Positions 8,062 through 20,065 of a stretch of 64,000 nt of DNA are shown here, piece by piece. Made by a program: the position numbers and the translations under genes. The notes beneath the pieces are model-generated. The model saw only the letters and a program-made list of their open reading frames with translations. It ran no database searches and had not been told where the DNA came from. Each line of letters begins with the position of its first letter. Positions within the stretch are counted from its first letter, which is position 1. This stretch comes from Pantoea sp. CCBC3-3-1 (GTDB lineage Bacteria; Pseudomonadota; Gammaproteobacteria; Enterobacterales; Enterobacteriaceae), in assembly GCF_007981265.1 (NCBI RefSeq), contig NZ_CP034363.1:992001-1056000 (forward strand). Direction: 5' to 3'.

Positions 8062-9317
8062 TGGAGCTGATGAGTTCAGCCGCGGCTGAGCAAGCCGCTG
8101 CCAGAGTCATGGCGCGCTGCGATCGGCTGGCGGAAATCAGTGAAACGCCCGAATTTCTCACCCGTGTTTACCTCTCGCCAGAACATCTGCGCGCTAATGC
8201 GCTGGCAGGCGAATGGATGGCCGAAGCGGGCATGAAAGTCTGGCAGGACAGCGTGGGTAATATCTGCGGTCGTTATGAAGGTCTGGAAGCGGGAGCGCCC
8301 GCGCTGCTGCTGGGTTCCCATCTGGATACCGTGCGTAACGCCGGACGCTACGACGGCATGCTTGGCGTGCTGACCGCTATCGAAGCCGTGCAGGCTCTGA
8401 ACCAGCAGGGAAAACGTCTGCCGCTGGCAATCGAAGTCGTTGGTTTTGGTGATGAAGAAGGAACGCGTTTTGGCATCACGCTGCTGGGCAGTCGTGGACT
8501 CACCGGCAGCTGGCCGGAAAGCTGGGTCAATCATCCCGATGGCAACAGTATTACCGTGGCGCAGGCGATGGCCGACGCGGGTCTGGATGCCGATGCCATC
8601 CCACAGGCGGCGCGGGAGGTGAAAGAGATCGTTGCCTATCTCGAACTGCATATCGAACAGGGGCCTTGCCTCGAACAGGCAGATTTGGCGCTGGGCGTGG
8701 TGACCGCGATCAACGGTGCACGACGGCTAAACTGCCGGTTTGTTGGCGAGGCAGGCCATGCCGGAACGGTGCCCATGTCGCATCGAAAAGACGCGCTGGC
8801 CGCGGCGGCTGAATGGATGGTGTTTGTCGAGCAGGCCGCGCCAAAGCACAGCCCGCAGCTGGTGGCGACCGTTGGCACCCTACAATGTCTGCCCGGCGCG
8901 GTTAACGTCATCCCCGGTGAGGTCATGCTGACGCTGGACGTGCGCGGGCCAGAAGACCAGCCGCTGGCGGAACTGCTTTCCGCGTTGCTGACTCAGGCTG
9001 AAGCGATAGCATTACGTCGTGGCCTGGATTTTAGCGCGGAAGAATATTATCAAATCCCGGCAACGCGTTGTGATGAGGGATTACAGGCTGCGCTGAGCCA
9101 GGCAGTGACGGCAGTTCAGGGCCGCACGCTTGCGCTGCCGAGCGGCGCGGGACACGATGCGATTGCGATTGCCGAGCGCTGGCCGGTCGGCATGCTGTTC
9201 GTGCGCTGCGATCGCGGCATCAGCCATCATCCGGCCGAATCCGTGCATGCGGCCGATGTGGCAAAAGCGATTCGGGCCTATGCTGGCGTGGTAGAGCAAA
9301 TAGGGAGCGGCGAATGA
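8061..9317 (+). CDS. hpxK: Allantoate amidohydrolase HpxK
   Basis: A 418-residue M20-family metal-dependent amidohydrolase of the AllC/HyuC type. Metal ligands are visible in 'GSHLDTVRNAGRYDG', 'GFGDEEGTRFG' and 'LELHIEQGPCLE', and a C-terminal His in 'SGAGHDA'. It hydrolyses allantoate to ureidoglycine, carbon dioxide and ammonia in the cytosol. The start at 8061 overlaps the hpxJ stop by one base; an in-frame upstream ATG at 7944 lies deep inside hpxJ and is rejected. The 3' end overlaps hpxQ by 4 bp. Confidence 0.87.
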   Translation: MELMSSAAAEQAAARVMARCDRLAEISETPEFLTRVYLSPEHLRANALAGEWMAEAGMKVWQDSVGNICGRYEGLEAGAPALLLGSHLDTVRNAGRYDGMLGVLTAIEAVQALNQQGKRLPLAIEVVGFGDEEGTRFGITLLGSRGLTGSWPESWVNHPDGNSITVAQAMADAGLDADAIPQAAREVKEIVAYLELHIEQGPCLEQADLALGVVTAINGARRLNCRFVGEAGHAGTVPMSHRKDALAAAAEWMVFVEQAAPKHSPQLVATVGTLQCLPGAVNVIPGEVMLTLDVRGPEDQPLAELLSALLTQAEAIALRRGLDFSAEEYYQIPATRCDEGLQAALSQAVTAVQGRTLALPSGAGHDAIAIAERWPVGMLFVRCDRGISHHPAESVHAADVAKAIRAYAGVVEQIGSGE

Positions 9318-9808
9318 CGCTGGAGATATTTAACCAGGCCGCCGCTGGCGATGCAAAAGCGCAGATTGCCCATTGCGTAGCGCTGGACGACTGGGCCAGC
9401 GTGCTGGTGGCGAAAAGACCCTTTCAGTCTCAGCAGGCGCTGCTGCAAGCCGCGGACGTGCTGGCTCGCCAGTGGGATGAACGGGCGTTAAACCAGGCGC
9501 TCTCTGCTCATCCCCGTATTGGCGAAAAGGCACAGGGCGAGGGCAAAGAAGCCGGGCTGTCCAGACAAGAACAGGGGCAGGTAAATGCCGATGACGCCGC
9601 ACTCAAACAGGCGCTTCAGGCAGGTAATATCGCCTATGAACAGCGCTTTGGTCGCGTTTTTTTGATTCGGGCAAAAGGCCGCAGCGGAGAAGCGATCCTC
9701 GCAGAACTCCAGCGGCGTCTTGGTAACAATGCTCACCAGGAACTTGACGAGGCACTCGCTCAGCTGCGAGAAATTACGTTGCTGCGCTTACAGGAGACTT
9801 TCCAATGA
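9314..9808 (+). CDS. hpxQ: OHCU decarboxylase HpxQ
   Basis: A 164-residue 2-oxo-4-hydroxy-4-carboxy-5-ureidoimidazoline decarboxylase. Diagnostic motifs are the catalytic His in 'LSAHPRIGEKAQ' and 'YEQRFGRVFLIRAKGRS'. It makes S-allantoin from OHCU, the product of HpxT. It overlaps both neighbours by 4 bp, so hpxK-hpxQ-hpxT are coupled. In Klebsiella hpxQ and hpxT sit with a permease gene in a separate operon; here they are appended to the allantoate operon. Confidence 0.88.
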   Translation: MTLEIFNQAAAGDAKAQIAHCVALDDWASVLVAKRPFQSQQALLQAADVLARQWDERALNQALSAHPRIGEKAQGEGKEAGLSRQEQGQVNADDAALKQALQAGNIAYEQRFGRVFLIRAKGRSGEAILAELQRRLGNNAHQELDEALAQLREITLLRLQETFQ

Positions 9809-10140
9809 GCACCATCACCACGCACGTTCTGGATACGGCGCTGGGGAAACCGGCGGTGGGCGTCGCTATCTCTCTGGAGCAGAACAGCAGTCAGGGCTGG
9901 TTGCCGGTAGCCGAAGAGGCCACCGATGCAGACGGGCGCATTAAGGCGCTCACGCCGGAGCCGCTGGCGCCTGGCCACTATCGACTGATTGCCGAAATCG
10001 GCGACTACTTTGCTGCCAGCGGGCGTGATGCGCTCTACGTCAGCGCGCAAATCGACTTTGTGATCCCGGCAACCGGCAGCCACTACCATTTACCGTTTTT
10101 GATTTCACCGTGGTCATGGTCGACCTACCGGGGCAGCTGA
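9805..10140 (+). CDS. hpxT: 5-Hydroxyisourate hydrolase HpxT
   Basis: A 111-residue transthyretin-like hydrolase. The N-terminal 'TTHVLDTALGKPA' carries the catalytic His, and the C-terminal 'HYHLPFLISPW...STYRGS' ends with the YRGS tetrapeptide that separates these enzymes from true transthyretins. It opens the ring of 5-hydroxyisourate to OHCU, which HpxQ processes. No signal peptide is seen, so it is cytosolic. Last intact gene of the hpx operon. The 153 bp that follow hold only a short hairpin (TGCGG/CCGCA) before the permease remnant. Confidence 0.88.
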   Translation: MSTITTHVLDTALGKPAVGVAISLEQNSSQGWLPVAEEATDADGRIKALTPEPLAPGHYRLIAEIGDYFAASGRDALYVSAQIDFVIPATGSHYHLPFLISPWSWSTYRGS

Positions 10141-10293
10141 GCCCGGCTATTTTACTTGCCATTTTGGGCGTGGACAGTGCTCAAACGCATCACGTACTTA
10201 GAGTCTGCTGCGGGTTTTGCGCGCTGGCCGCACCCAAACTGACTGCGCCAATAACGCCCACCTTGTCGTGGGGTAATCATTGAAGGGTAAAAT

Positions 10294-11544
10294 ATGGTCA
10301 GGCCTGAAGATACGCGTTATCCGGCAGGAAAATCCTTTGCCTGGGGACTCCAGCACGTATTCACCATGTACGGTGGCATCATTGCGCCACCGCTGATTAT
10401 CGGGGCGGCGGCCGGGCTTTCAGCGGCAGCGTTGGGCATGCTGGTGACTGCGGCGCTGTTCGTCAGCGGCTGTGCGACGCTGCTTCAGTCGCTTGGTGTA
10501 CCGGGCTTTGGCTCGCGTCTGCCGCTGGTGCAGGGCGTCTCTTTTGCGGGCGTGGCGACGATGGTCACGCTGGTAACGGGTGGCGGAGGATTGCCGGTGG
10601 TGTTTGGCGCAGTGATCGTCTCTTCACTGATTGGCCTGCTGATTGCGCCGCTGTTTGCCCATATCATCCGCTTTTTCCCGCCGGTGGTAACGGGAACCGT
10701 GATTACCGTCATTGGTCTTTCACTGATCCCGGTCGCCGCGCGTTGGGCGATGGGCGGCAATCCGGCTGCACCCGGCTGGGGCTCGCCGGGCAATATCGGG
10801 CTGGCCGCGCTGACGCTGGCCGTCGTGCTGCTACTGAATCGGTTTGGTAATGGCGCGATAAAAAGGGTGGCAGTGCTGGCGGCAATGGTGCTCGGCACGC
10901 TGTTTGCTGCGCTCAGCGGAAAAGCCCATTTTTCAACGGTGCTGAACGGCGATTGGGTGGCTTTACCGGGCGTACTAAGCTTTGGTATGCCGGTTTTTGA
11001 TGTAGCGGCGATCCTGTCGATGACGCTGATTGTACTGGTGCTGCTCACTGAAACCACTGCCGGACTGATCGCCATTGGTGAAATAGTTGGTACGCCGGTT
11101 GACGGCAAGCGTATCGCCAGCGGTCTGCGGGCCGATATGCTAACCAGCGCGCTGTCACCGCTGTTTAACTCCTTCCCACAAAGCGCTTTCGCCCAGAATA
11201 TTGGCCTGGTCGCCATCACCGGGATTAAAAGCCGTTATGTGGTAGCAGCCGGCGGCGTGATCCTGGTTTTGCTGGGCTGCCTGCCGGTGCTGGGAAGAAT
11301 TGTGGCAGCCGTTCCGGCCCCCGTATTGGGCGGAGCAGGCGTGGTGCTGTTTGGTACGGTCGCGGCCAGCGGGATCCGCACGTTAGCCAAAGTCGAATAC
11401 CGTGAAAACATGAATCTGGTCGTGGTCGCAACATCCATTGCCTTTGGCATGATCCCGGTCGTGGTGCCGTCGTTCTACGTTGAACAACTGTATGAGAGAT
11501 GTACGTCAGGCGATTGCATCATTCAATCTGACATTAAACGCTAA
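10294..11544 (+). pseudogene. NCS2 uric acid/xanthine permease, C-terminally truncated
   Basis: A nucleobase-cation-symporter-2 family permease with 'LQHVFTMYGG' in TM1, 'LVQGVSFAG' in TM3, 'LTETTAGLIAIGEIVG' in TM8 and 'FAQNIGLVAITGIKSR', a motif of urate/xanthine members such as UacT and XanQ. The homologous sequence ends near residue 399 ('VPSFYVEQL', codon ending 11490). The last 17 residues come from reading into the adjacent regulator gene. Family members run to about 460-480 residues, so the last one or two membrane segments appear to be lost. It follows hpxT and was presumably the urate or xanthine importer of the pathway. It may be non-functional. Confidence 0.75.
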
Positions 11545-13045
11545 GCCGGGCTATGGCATCAGGATAGCAGGCAGTGAGCTCAGTATCCGGCAGGCGATAG
11601 CCCGTTATTTTTTTTACGATGACAGTCAGCAATTATTTCAAAAAGAAAAAGACACTATTAGCAGAAAAAAGATTGGTACTATTCTGGTTGATATCCTCAA
11701 AAAAAATAATCTTCAACTGACGGATACCGGTTTTCAAAATCTGGTTATCCACCTTCAAATTGCGCTGATGCGTATCGATAAAAGTCATTATCCCCAGGAA
11801 ATTCCCGAAGACTATATCCTGTTAAAAAAACGCGATGAATATCGGGTGGCTTTACAGCTGGTAGCCAAAATTGAACAAGCATTTTCCATTTCCTTTCCTG
11901 AAACAGAATGCTGCTTCATCGCCATTCATCTGGCCGGAAAACGGCATCTTTTTCAGCAGGAAACGATGGTTTCCCGCCCTGACATTATGCAGCTGTTCGA
12001 TAAAATAATTTATAAAATCAACGATGTTTTTGGCATAAACCTGATGAATGATTTAGAACTCTGTCAGCTGCTGTCACTGCACTTTATTCCGATGATGGAT
12101 CGGCTGAAGTGGAATTTAACGATTCATAATCCGCTATTGCAGCAGATTAAAGAAGAAAATATCACCGCTTATGAAATCGCTGTTCTTGCGGGAAAAATCA
12201 TTCATCAGGAAACGCACCTGACGGTCAGTGAGGCTGAGATAGGCTATCTGGCGGTGCATTTTGCCCTGGCGATCGACCGTCGTGGCAGGCCCGTAAAGCG
12301 CTACAACATTATCATTGTCTGTGCCAGCGGCATGGGAAGCTCGCAGCTGTTGCTGTATAAAATCCGCCAGCGATTTTCGCATCATATTAACCAGGTCAAG
12401 GTCGTTCAGCTGTATGAACTTAACCAATTTGAACAGCAGGATTATGATCTGATCCTTTCCACTGTGGATGTGCCTTTTCAGACCGCAATACCCTCCCTGC
12501 GCATTAACTATTTTCTGGAGCCTGACGATCTAAATCAGATGGCGGGCTGGCTGCAAAGCAAACCGCAGCAAAGTCAGCGGCTTGACTATTTTAATGAAGC
12601 ATTATTTTTTACGGATTTACATGCCACCGAGCGTTTCGGGCTGATTGAAGAACTTTGTCAGCGTGTAAGCAGCGTGATGCCTGTTGCAGACGACTTTACC
12701 CACTGCGTCATTGAACGGGAAAAAATCTCCGCAACGGAATTTGGCAATAGCGTCGCATTTCCTCATCCTGTACACCCTGGCGGTGAAAAAACATTTGTGG
12801 CCGTAGCCGTGCTTGCTAATCCCGTCCGTTGGGATAAACAAGATGTGCGCTATCTGTTTATGCTGAATATTCGTCATCAGGAAAATGATTCATTGCAGTT
12901 GTTATATGAAAGTCTGTTTTCATTGATGAGTGATAAAGAAAGGTTAAAATGTCTCACAAAAGACACCTGCTTTTCGACATTCCTTGCGTTATTACAGGAA
13001 GTCATAAACAACAGGGAAACGTTATCCGAATCGGTTTTTAAATAA
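11492..13045 (+). pseudogene. LicR/MtlR-type PTS regulator lacking its DNA-binding N-terminus
   Basis: An open frame of ~517 residues with the later domains of a LicR/MtlR-type activator. It has the tail of the second helix-turn-helix ('MRDVRQAIASFNLTLNAK', 'GYGIRIAGSE'), two PRD domains with conserved His, a IIB-like domain ('VCASGMGSSQLLLYKI') and a IIA-like domain with the phospho-acceptor region 'SVAFPHPVHP'. Family members are about 640 residues and begin with two DNA-binding domains, so roughly 100 residues are missing. The frame emerges inside the permease gene with no ribosome binding site near the first ATG (11492). It was presumably the activator of the PTS operon downstream. Confidence 0.72.
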
Positions 13046-13123
13046 TGCCGCCTCTGAAGCGGCATTTCTCCCCAGGTAACCTTTTTTTGACTGCGGATAT
13101 AATGCCTGGCAGGAGGTAATGCC

Positions 13124-16457
<3,334 letters not shown>

Positions 16458-16458
16458 T

Positions 16459-16773
16459 ATGGATATTGAAGAAATTTGTTTTGAGTTAATTTGCCATGTC
16501 GGCGAGGCGCGTTCATCCTTCATTCAGGCAATCCAGTTAGCTAAGCTTGGAAATTTTTCTGAAGCCAGAGCGCTGATTAAAAGCGGTCAGCAAAGTTTTA
16601 ATCGGGGACATAAAGTGCATGCAAAATTAATCCAGTCGGAAATGGAAGGGATGCGCGACCATTTATCCTTGATCCTTATTCATGCAGAAGATCAGATGAT
16701 GAGCGCGGAAACCTTTAAAATTCTGTGCGAGGAATTTATTGCCATTTATCAACGGCTGGAGAAACACGTTTAG
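16459..16773 (+). CDS. PTS lactose/cellobiose-family IIA component
   Basis: A 104-residue helical IIA protein like ChbA/LacF. The phospho-acceptor His and metal-binding Asp are kept in 'LILIHAEDQMMSA' (the family usually has HAQDH; the second His is Gln here). The start at 16459 is two bases after the IIB stop and follows a GCAGGAG box. It passes phosphate from HPr to the IIB components. Chromosomal order IIBC-glycosidase-IIB-IIA gives a complete PTS. Confidence 0.83.
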   Translation: MDIEEICFELICHVGEARSSFIQAIQLAKLGNFSEARALIKSGQQSFNRGHKVHAKLIQSEMEGMRDHLSLILIHAEDQMMSAETFKILCEEFIAIYQRLEKHV

Positions 16774-16803
16774 CATTACTCACAGGTTAAAAGGAAAAGT
16801 ACT

Positions 16804-17553
16804 ATGTCAGGGAAAAATACGTTATTAATTATCCTGTGCGGTTTGTTTGCCCAGCATGCCTGGGCAACAGAAATTGATATCTATCTGGTCCGCCACGGTA
16901 AGACAATGTTTAATACTACCGGGCAGGTGCAGGGATGGAGTGATTCGCCCTTAACGGAACAGGGAATTTTACAGGCAAAACAGGCAGGAAATGGGCTGAA
17001 AGGTGTTCATTTTATTACTGCTTTTAGTAGCGATTCCGGGCGTGCTCGCGAAACCGCAAAGATTATACTGCAGGAAAATGACACGGCAGATAAGCCCGAA
17101 CTCATTGAGCTTAAATCGCTGAGAGAGTGGGGCTACGGGGGATATGAAGGCCGGGATGATGCGGAACTCTGGAAGCCACTGTTTGCCGCAAAAAAGGTTG
17201 AATTCCTCAAGGACTGGTCAACGTGGGAAGCGTTTACCGACAAAATGACCGATCGGGAAATGGCCGATGCCATTGCTGAAAACGATAAAACCGGGACGGC
17301 AGAGAACTACAGCGCTATTGTCACCAGACTTAAAAAGGGGATGGCTTCGATAATTGATAAAACCGAGGCCAAAGGTGGTGGTAATGCGCTGGTGGTTTCA
17401 CACGGCAGCGCCATTCCTACTCTGTTAACCTTGTATGCTCCTGAGCAATACCATGGAGAAAGCATCGGTAACGCCAGCCTGACCATTTTGCATTACAGCG
17501 AAGGAAAATTTACCCTTAAAAAACTGGCCGATAGTCATTATTTAGCTGAATAG
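16804..17553 (+). CDS. Exported histidine phosphatase
   Basis: A 249-residue phosphoglycerate-mutase-like protein. A Sec signal peptide ('LLIILCGLFAQHAWA') precedes the catalytic 'YLVRHGKTMFN'; further motifs are 'SDSPLTEQG', 'SSDSGRARETA' and the second His in 'VVSHGSAIPT'. It should be a periplasmic phosphomonoesterase. It lies 30 bp after the PTS IIA gene with its own AAAAGGA box and ends at a terminator, so it is probably the last gene of the operon. Its substrate is unknown; dephosphorylation of a sugar phosphate before uptake is possible but only a guess. Confidence 0.78.
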   Translation: MSGKNTLLIILCGLFAQHAWATEIDIYLVRHGKTMFNTTGQVQGWSDSPLTEQGILQAKQAGNGLKGVHFITAFSSDSGRARETAKIILQENDTADKPELIELKSLREWGYGGYEGRDDAELWKPLFAAKKVEFLKDWSTWEAFTDKMTDREMADAIAENDKTGTAENYSAIVTRLKKGMASIIDKTEAKGGGNALVVSHGSAIPTLLTLYAPEQYHGESIGNASLTILHYSEGKFTLKKLADSHYLAE

Positions 17554-17557
17554 CCGT

Positions 17558-17590
17558 CAGGGTATGTGCTTTAAGCTCATACCCTGTTTT
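17558..17590 (+). terminator. Terminator of the PTS operon
   Basis: Stem CAGGGTATG (17558-17566) with CATACCCTG (17578-17586), an 11-base loop and TTTT. It separates the rightward PTS operon from the leftward cut operon that ends at 17592. Confidence 0.75.
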
Positions 17591-17591
17591 G

Positions 17592-17921
17592 CTACATGCC
17601 TGAAAAAATATTCATGACTACGCCGCCGGTAATAATCAACATCATGGCGAAAATAGCAGGTAAGTCAGGCTTTTGCTTATACAGAATCATAGAAAAAAGC
17701 GTGACGCCCACAATGCCAAAACCACACCATAAAGAATAGGCTATTCCCACGGGGATGCTGCTCATCGCTCTGGTCAGGAAAAAATAGCACAGTGAATATG
17801 CAGTAATAACCAGCAATGATGGCCATAGTCGGGTGAAGTTTGCCGTCTTTTTGATCATTGATGTGCCAGTGATTTCAGCACTGATAGAGAGCGCCAGCCA
17901 TAAAAATCCAATATTAAACAT
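17592..17921 (-). CDS. SMR-family small multidrug/quaternary-amine transporter, subunit 2
   Basis: A 109-residue protein with four hydrophobic helices, of the EmrE/QacE/SugE family. The conserved membrane Glu is in 'ALSISAEITGTSMIKK', and 'GIAYSLWCGFGIVGV' is the GxxYxxWxGxG dimer-interface motif. The start at 17921 follows an AAGGA box; an in-frame upstream start at 17963 would run into the previous gene. It is the last gene of the cut operon and pairs with the next SMR gene. A role in moving choline or trimethylamine is inferred from the context only. Confidence 0.8.
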   Translation of the reverse strand: MFNIGFLWLALSISAEITGTSMIKKTANFTRLWPSLLVITAYSLCYFFLTRAMSSIPVGIAYSLWCGFGIVGVTLFSMILYKQKPDLPAIFAMMLIITGGVVMNIFSGM

Positions 17922-17931
17922 AGTAATATCC

Positions 17932-18339
17932 TTATATTTTAACGGGAGAGTTTTTATCAGCATCCGGCTCGTTCAACGGCAGCGTATCTTCGCTGCCCAT
18001 TTTAGAAAAAAGATTCATAATTATAATGCCGCTGGCGATAATCACCATGCCGACTATGGCCGCTGCATCAGGATGTTGACCATAAAAAATAATTCCCAAA
18101 GTCGACACCGTTAAAATACCCGTGCCGGACCAGGTAGCATAAGCCAGACCTACCGGAATATTTCTTACTGCATGAGAAAGCGAATAGTAGCAAATGCAGT
18201 AGAGAGCAATAATAAGCGCCAGAAACAAAGCTTTTGTCACGCCTTCACTGTTATCAAACATTTTTAAGCTTGAGGTCGCTGTAGTTTCAGACAAGATAAC
18301 CAGCAGCATCCATAACCAACATTTGGTTTTAGCAGACAT
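17932..18339 (-). CDS. SMR-family small transporter, subunit 1
   Basis: A 135-residue SMR protein with the membrane Glu in 'LLVILSETTATSSLKM' and 'GLAYATWSGTGILTV'. It has an extra hydrophilic C-terminal tail of about 20 residues (~residues 115-135) that its partner lacks. Such length-asymmetric tandem SMR pairs often act as obligate heterodimers. It starts after an AAGGA box and lies 10 bp before the second SMR gene. Pairs of this kind are found at the end of type II cut loci of Klebsiella. Confidence 0.8.
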   Translation of the reverse strand: MSAKTKCWLWMLLVILSETTATSSLKMFDNSEGVTKALFLALIIALYCICYYSLSHAVRNIPVGLAYATWSGTGILTVSTLGIIFYGQHPDAAAIVGMVIIASGIIIMNLFSKMGSEDTLPLNEPDADKNSPVKI

Positions 18340-18362
18340 AAAAAATCCTTATTTAATTAAAG

Positions 18363-19036
18363 TTATTTTCTCTTTACTTTCATATAGTCAATGGCGGCAT
18401 CAGTAAATCGTGACGTAGCGTGATTAACTAATGCCGGATTCTTTTCCAGCTCCGCAACGGTGATATAACGGGGCTGCATTCTAAAGATGGCCTTCCTGAG
18501 GATGTTGTTAAGCTGGCGACCAGTTCATTCATGGTGCACAGCGCCAGGCCATACTTCTGCAACTGCGTCAGCGTATGTTGAATTTGTTGAAGATAAGCCG
18601 GATTTTTGTCATAACCGCGCAGCGCGTTTAGCTCACTGTGAGGATCGCAGTGATAGCGCAAAGCCAGCGTCGGAACGCCAGAGATTAAGGCGTGATGTAC
18701 CAGCTTGCTGACAGGACTTTGCAGGATGCCGCCAGCCAGTTCCGTCGCCAGCGAGTACTCCATAAAAGGCAGAACGACCGCGCTGTACGGCAGATGGGCA
18801 GGGATTTTATGCAGGAAGTTGTCGGGCAGAGAGGATGCCAGTGGCTCCCAGAGTGTTCTGCAATGTCGCCTCATGGCTTCTTCCGTCATCACCATGTCAT
18901 AGCGCATATTCAGCGTCGCCAGCCGATCGATAATTTCCTGCTGATAACCTGTTCCCGCAGTCAGCACCAGAAGTACCGTTTTTTTCAACCGTGCTAAAAC
19001 TGCTTTAATAAGATGCTCTGTTTCGTTGTCGGTCAT
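18363..19036 (-). pseudogene. BMC-associated flavoprotein-like gene with a frameshift near its end
   Basis: The open frame from 19036 gives a protein resembling flavoprotein-family members of microcompartment loci ('VLLVLTAGTGYQQEIIDRL', 'SAVVLPFMEYSLATELAGGI', 'GVPTLALRYHCDPHSELN'). Near 18511-18515 the frame appears to lose one base. The original frame then runs into an implausible tail and stops at 18428, while the -1 frame continues as convincing protein ('FRMQPRYITVAELEKNPALV') and stops at 18363, just before the SMR gene. An intact product would be ~220 residues. The function in the cut organelle is not known; flavin binding is inferred weakly. Confidence 0.6.
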
Positions 19037-19043
19037 GATTCGC

Positions 19044-19664
19044 TCATTTCAGTAACGAAACCTGCATGCCATTTTTCAGTCCGGCAGCATTGGCTTCTTC
19101 GGTATCGATATGACATTCCAACGCAAAATCATCTCTGACGCGCACCACGACCTGATCAAAGACCAGCCCGCGTTCGCCCGTGCTGCTGACTTTCACCTTT
19201 TGGCCGTTAATTACGCCAAAGCGTTCGGCATCTTTTGGTGACATATGAATATGCCGCCAGGCACAAATCACCTGCGATCGCAGTTCAACATGCCCCACAG
19301 GACCCACAAGTAGCGCGTTACCTGCATTTTCCAGGCTGCCGGACTCCCGCACTGGCGCTTTGATACCAAGGGCAAAACAGTCTGCCCGGGATATTTCAAG
19401 TTGCGTCACCGGCCTGACCGGGCCAAGCACCCGAACGTTGTTCAGTGAGCGCTTAGGGCCCACGACCGTAACGCATTCCTGGGCGGCAAACTGCCCTGGC
19501 TGATGTAGAGGTTTCAGCGGTTGCAATCGGTATCCGGGACCAAATAATTTTTCAATATCCTCTGAAGAGAGATGGACATGGCGGTTTGAGATACCGACCG
19601 GAATCTGGTGTTCAGCAGCCTTTAACAACGTGGCGATTTTTTCTCTCAGCAGCCTGTCCATCAT
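19044..19664 (-). CDS. pduL: Phosphotransacylase PduL-type (cut organelle)
   Basis: A 206-residue PduL-family phosphotransacylase. Zinc-binding His motifs are visible in 'IPVGISNRHVHLS' and 'CAWRHIHMSPKDAE'. In the organelle it converts acetyl-CoA from the aldehyde dehydrogenase into acetyl phosphate, recycling CoA. Two adjacent ATG codons (19664, 19661) follow an A-rich AAGGA segment. The upstream shell-protein frame overlaps its first 53 bp because of the length of an A run (see the shell gene). Confidence 0.85.
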   Translation of the reverse strand: MMDRLLREKIATLLKAAEHQIPVGISNRHVHLSSEDIEKLFGPGYRLQPLKPLHQPGQFAAQECVTVVGPKRSLNNVRVLGPVRPVTQLEISRADCFALGIKAPVRESGSLENAGNALLVGPVGHVELRSQVICAWRHIHMSPKDAERFGVINGQKVKVSSTGERGLVFDQVVVRVRDDFALECHIDTEEANAAGLKNGMQVSLLK

Positions 19665-20055
19665 CCTTTTTTCCTTTTTTTCCTTTTTTCGCCAGCATTT
19701 TTAGCTCGCCTGCATGTGGGGCAGAATACGTCTGGCTCTCGCGAACCCTTGCCGGCGGGGCTGTCTGAGCGATTTGAGGAATTCCCTTCAACATTGCCAG
19801 CATTTCGACGACACAGCGTTCCGGTCGGGCGATAATCAGCGAGGCGACTTTTTTCTGGTGCATTCCTGCGACTTCAATGCCTCGTTCAATAGCCATTTTA
19901 ATTGCGCCAATCTCTCCTTCAAAACAAACACAAACCCTCCCTGCACCCGGTTTGCGATAACCAATACAGCTGACCTCCGCTGATTTACAAACGACATCAA
20001 TTACCTGAATTGCACTAACCAGACCCAGTGTTTCAATTACACCTAAACTTTTCAT
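19612..20055 (-). CDS. BMC hexameric shell protein with Lys-rich tail (CmcE-like)
   Basis: A 147-residue product. Residues 1-~90 are a single BMC domain ('SLGVIETLGLVSAIQVIDV', 'GAIKMAIERGIEVA', 'SLIIARPE'), followed by a linker and a Lys/Gly repeat tail (AKKGKKGKK). The start at 20055 after an AGGAG box is chosen over one at 20097 inside cutD. The tail is encoded by A runs of 6, 7 and 6. One more A in the last run would end the protein at a TGA overlapping the pduL ATG, so the annotated last ~15 residues may be a slippage product. It is probably a minor shell component. Confidence 0.75.
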   Translation of the reverse strand: MKSLGVIETLGLVSAIQVIDVVCKSAEVSCIGYRKPGAGRVCVCFEGEIGAIKMAIERGIEVAGMHQKKVASLIIARPERCVVEMLAMLKGIPQIAQTAPPARVRESQTYSAPHAGELKMLAKKGKKGKKDDGQAAERKNRHVVKGC

Positions 20056-20065
20056 GTTGGCTCCT

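Noticed and set aside
10294..11544. Annotating the permease as a complete 416-residue protein
   Set aside because: Its last 17 residues come from the regulator sequence in another frame, and the conserved C-terminal membrane part is absent.
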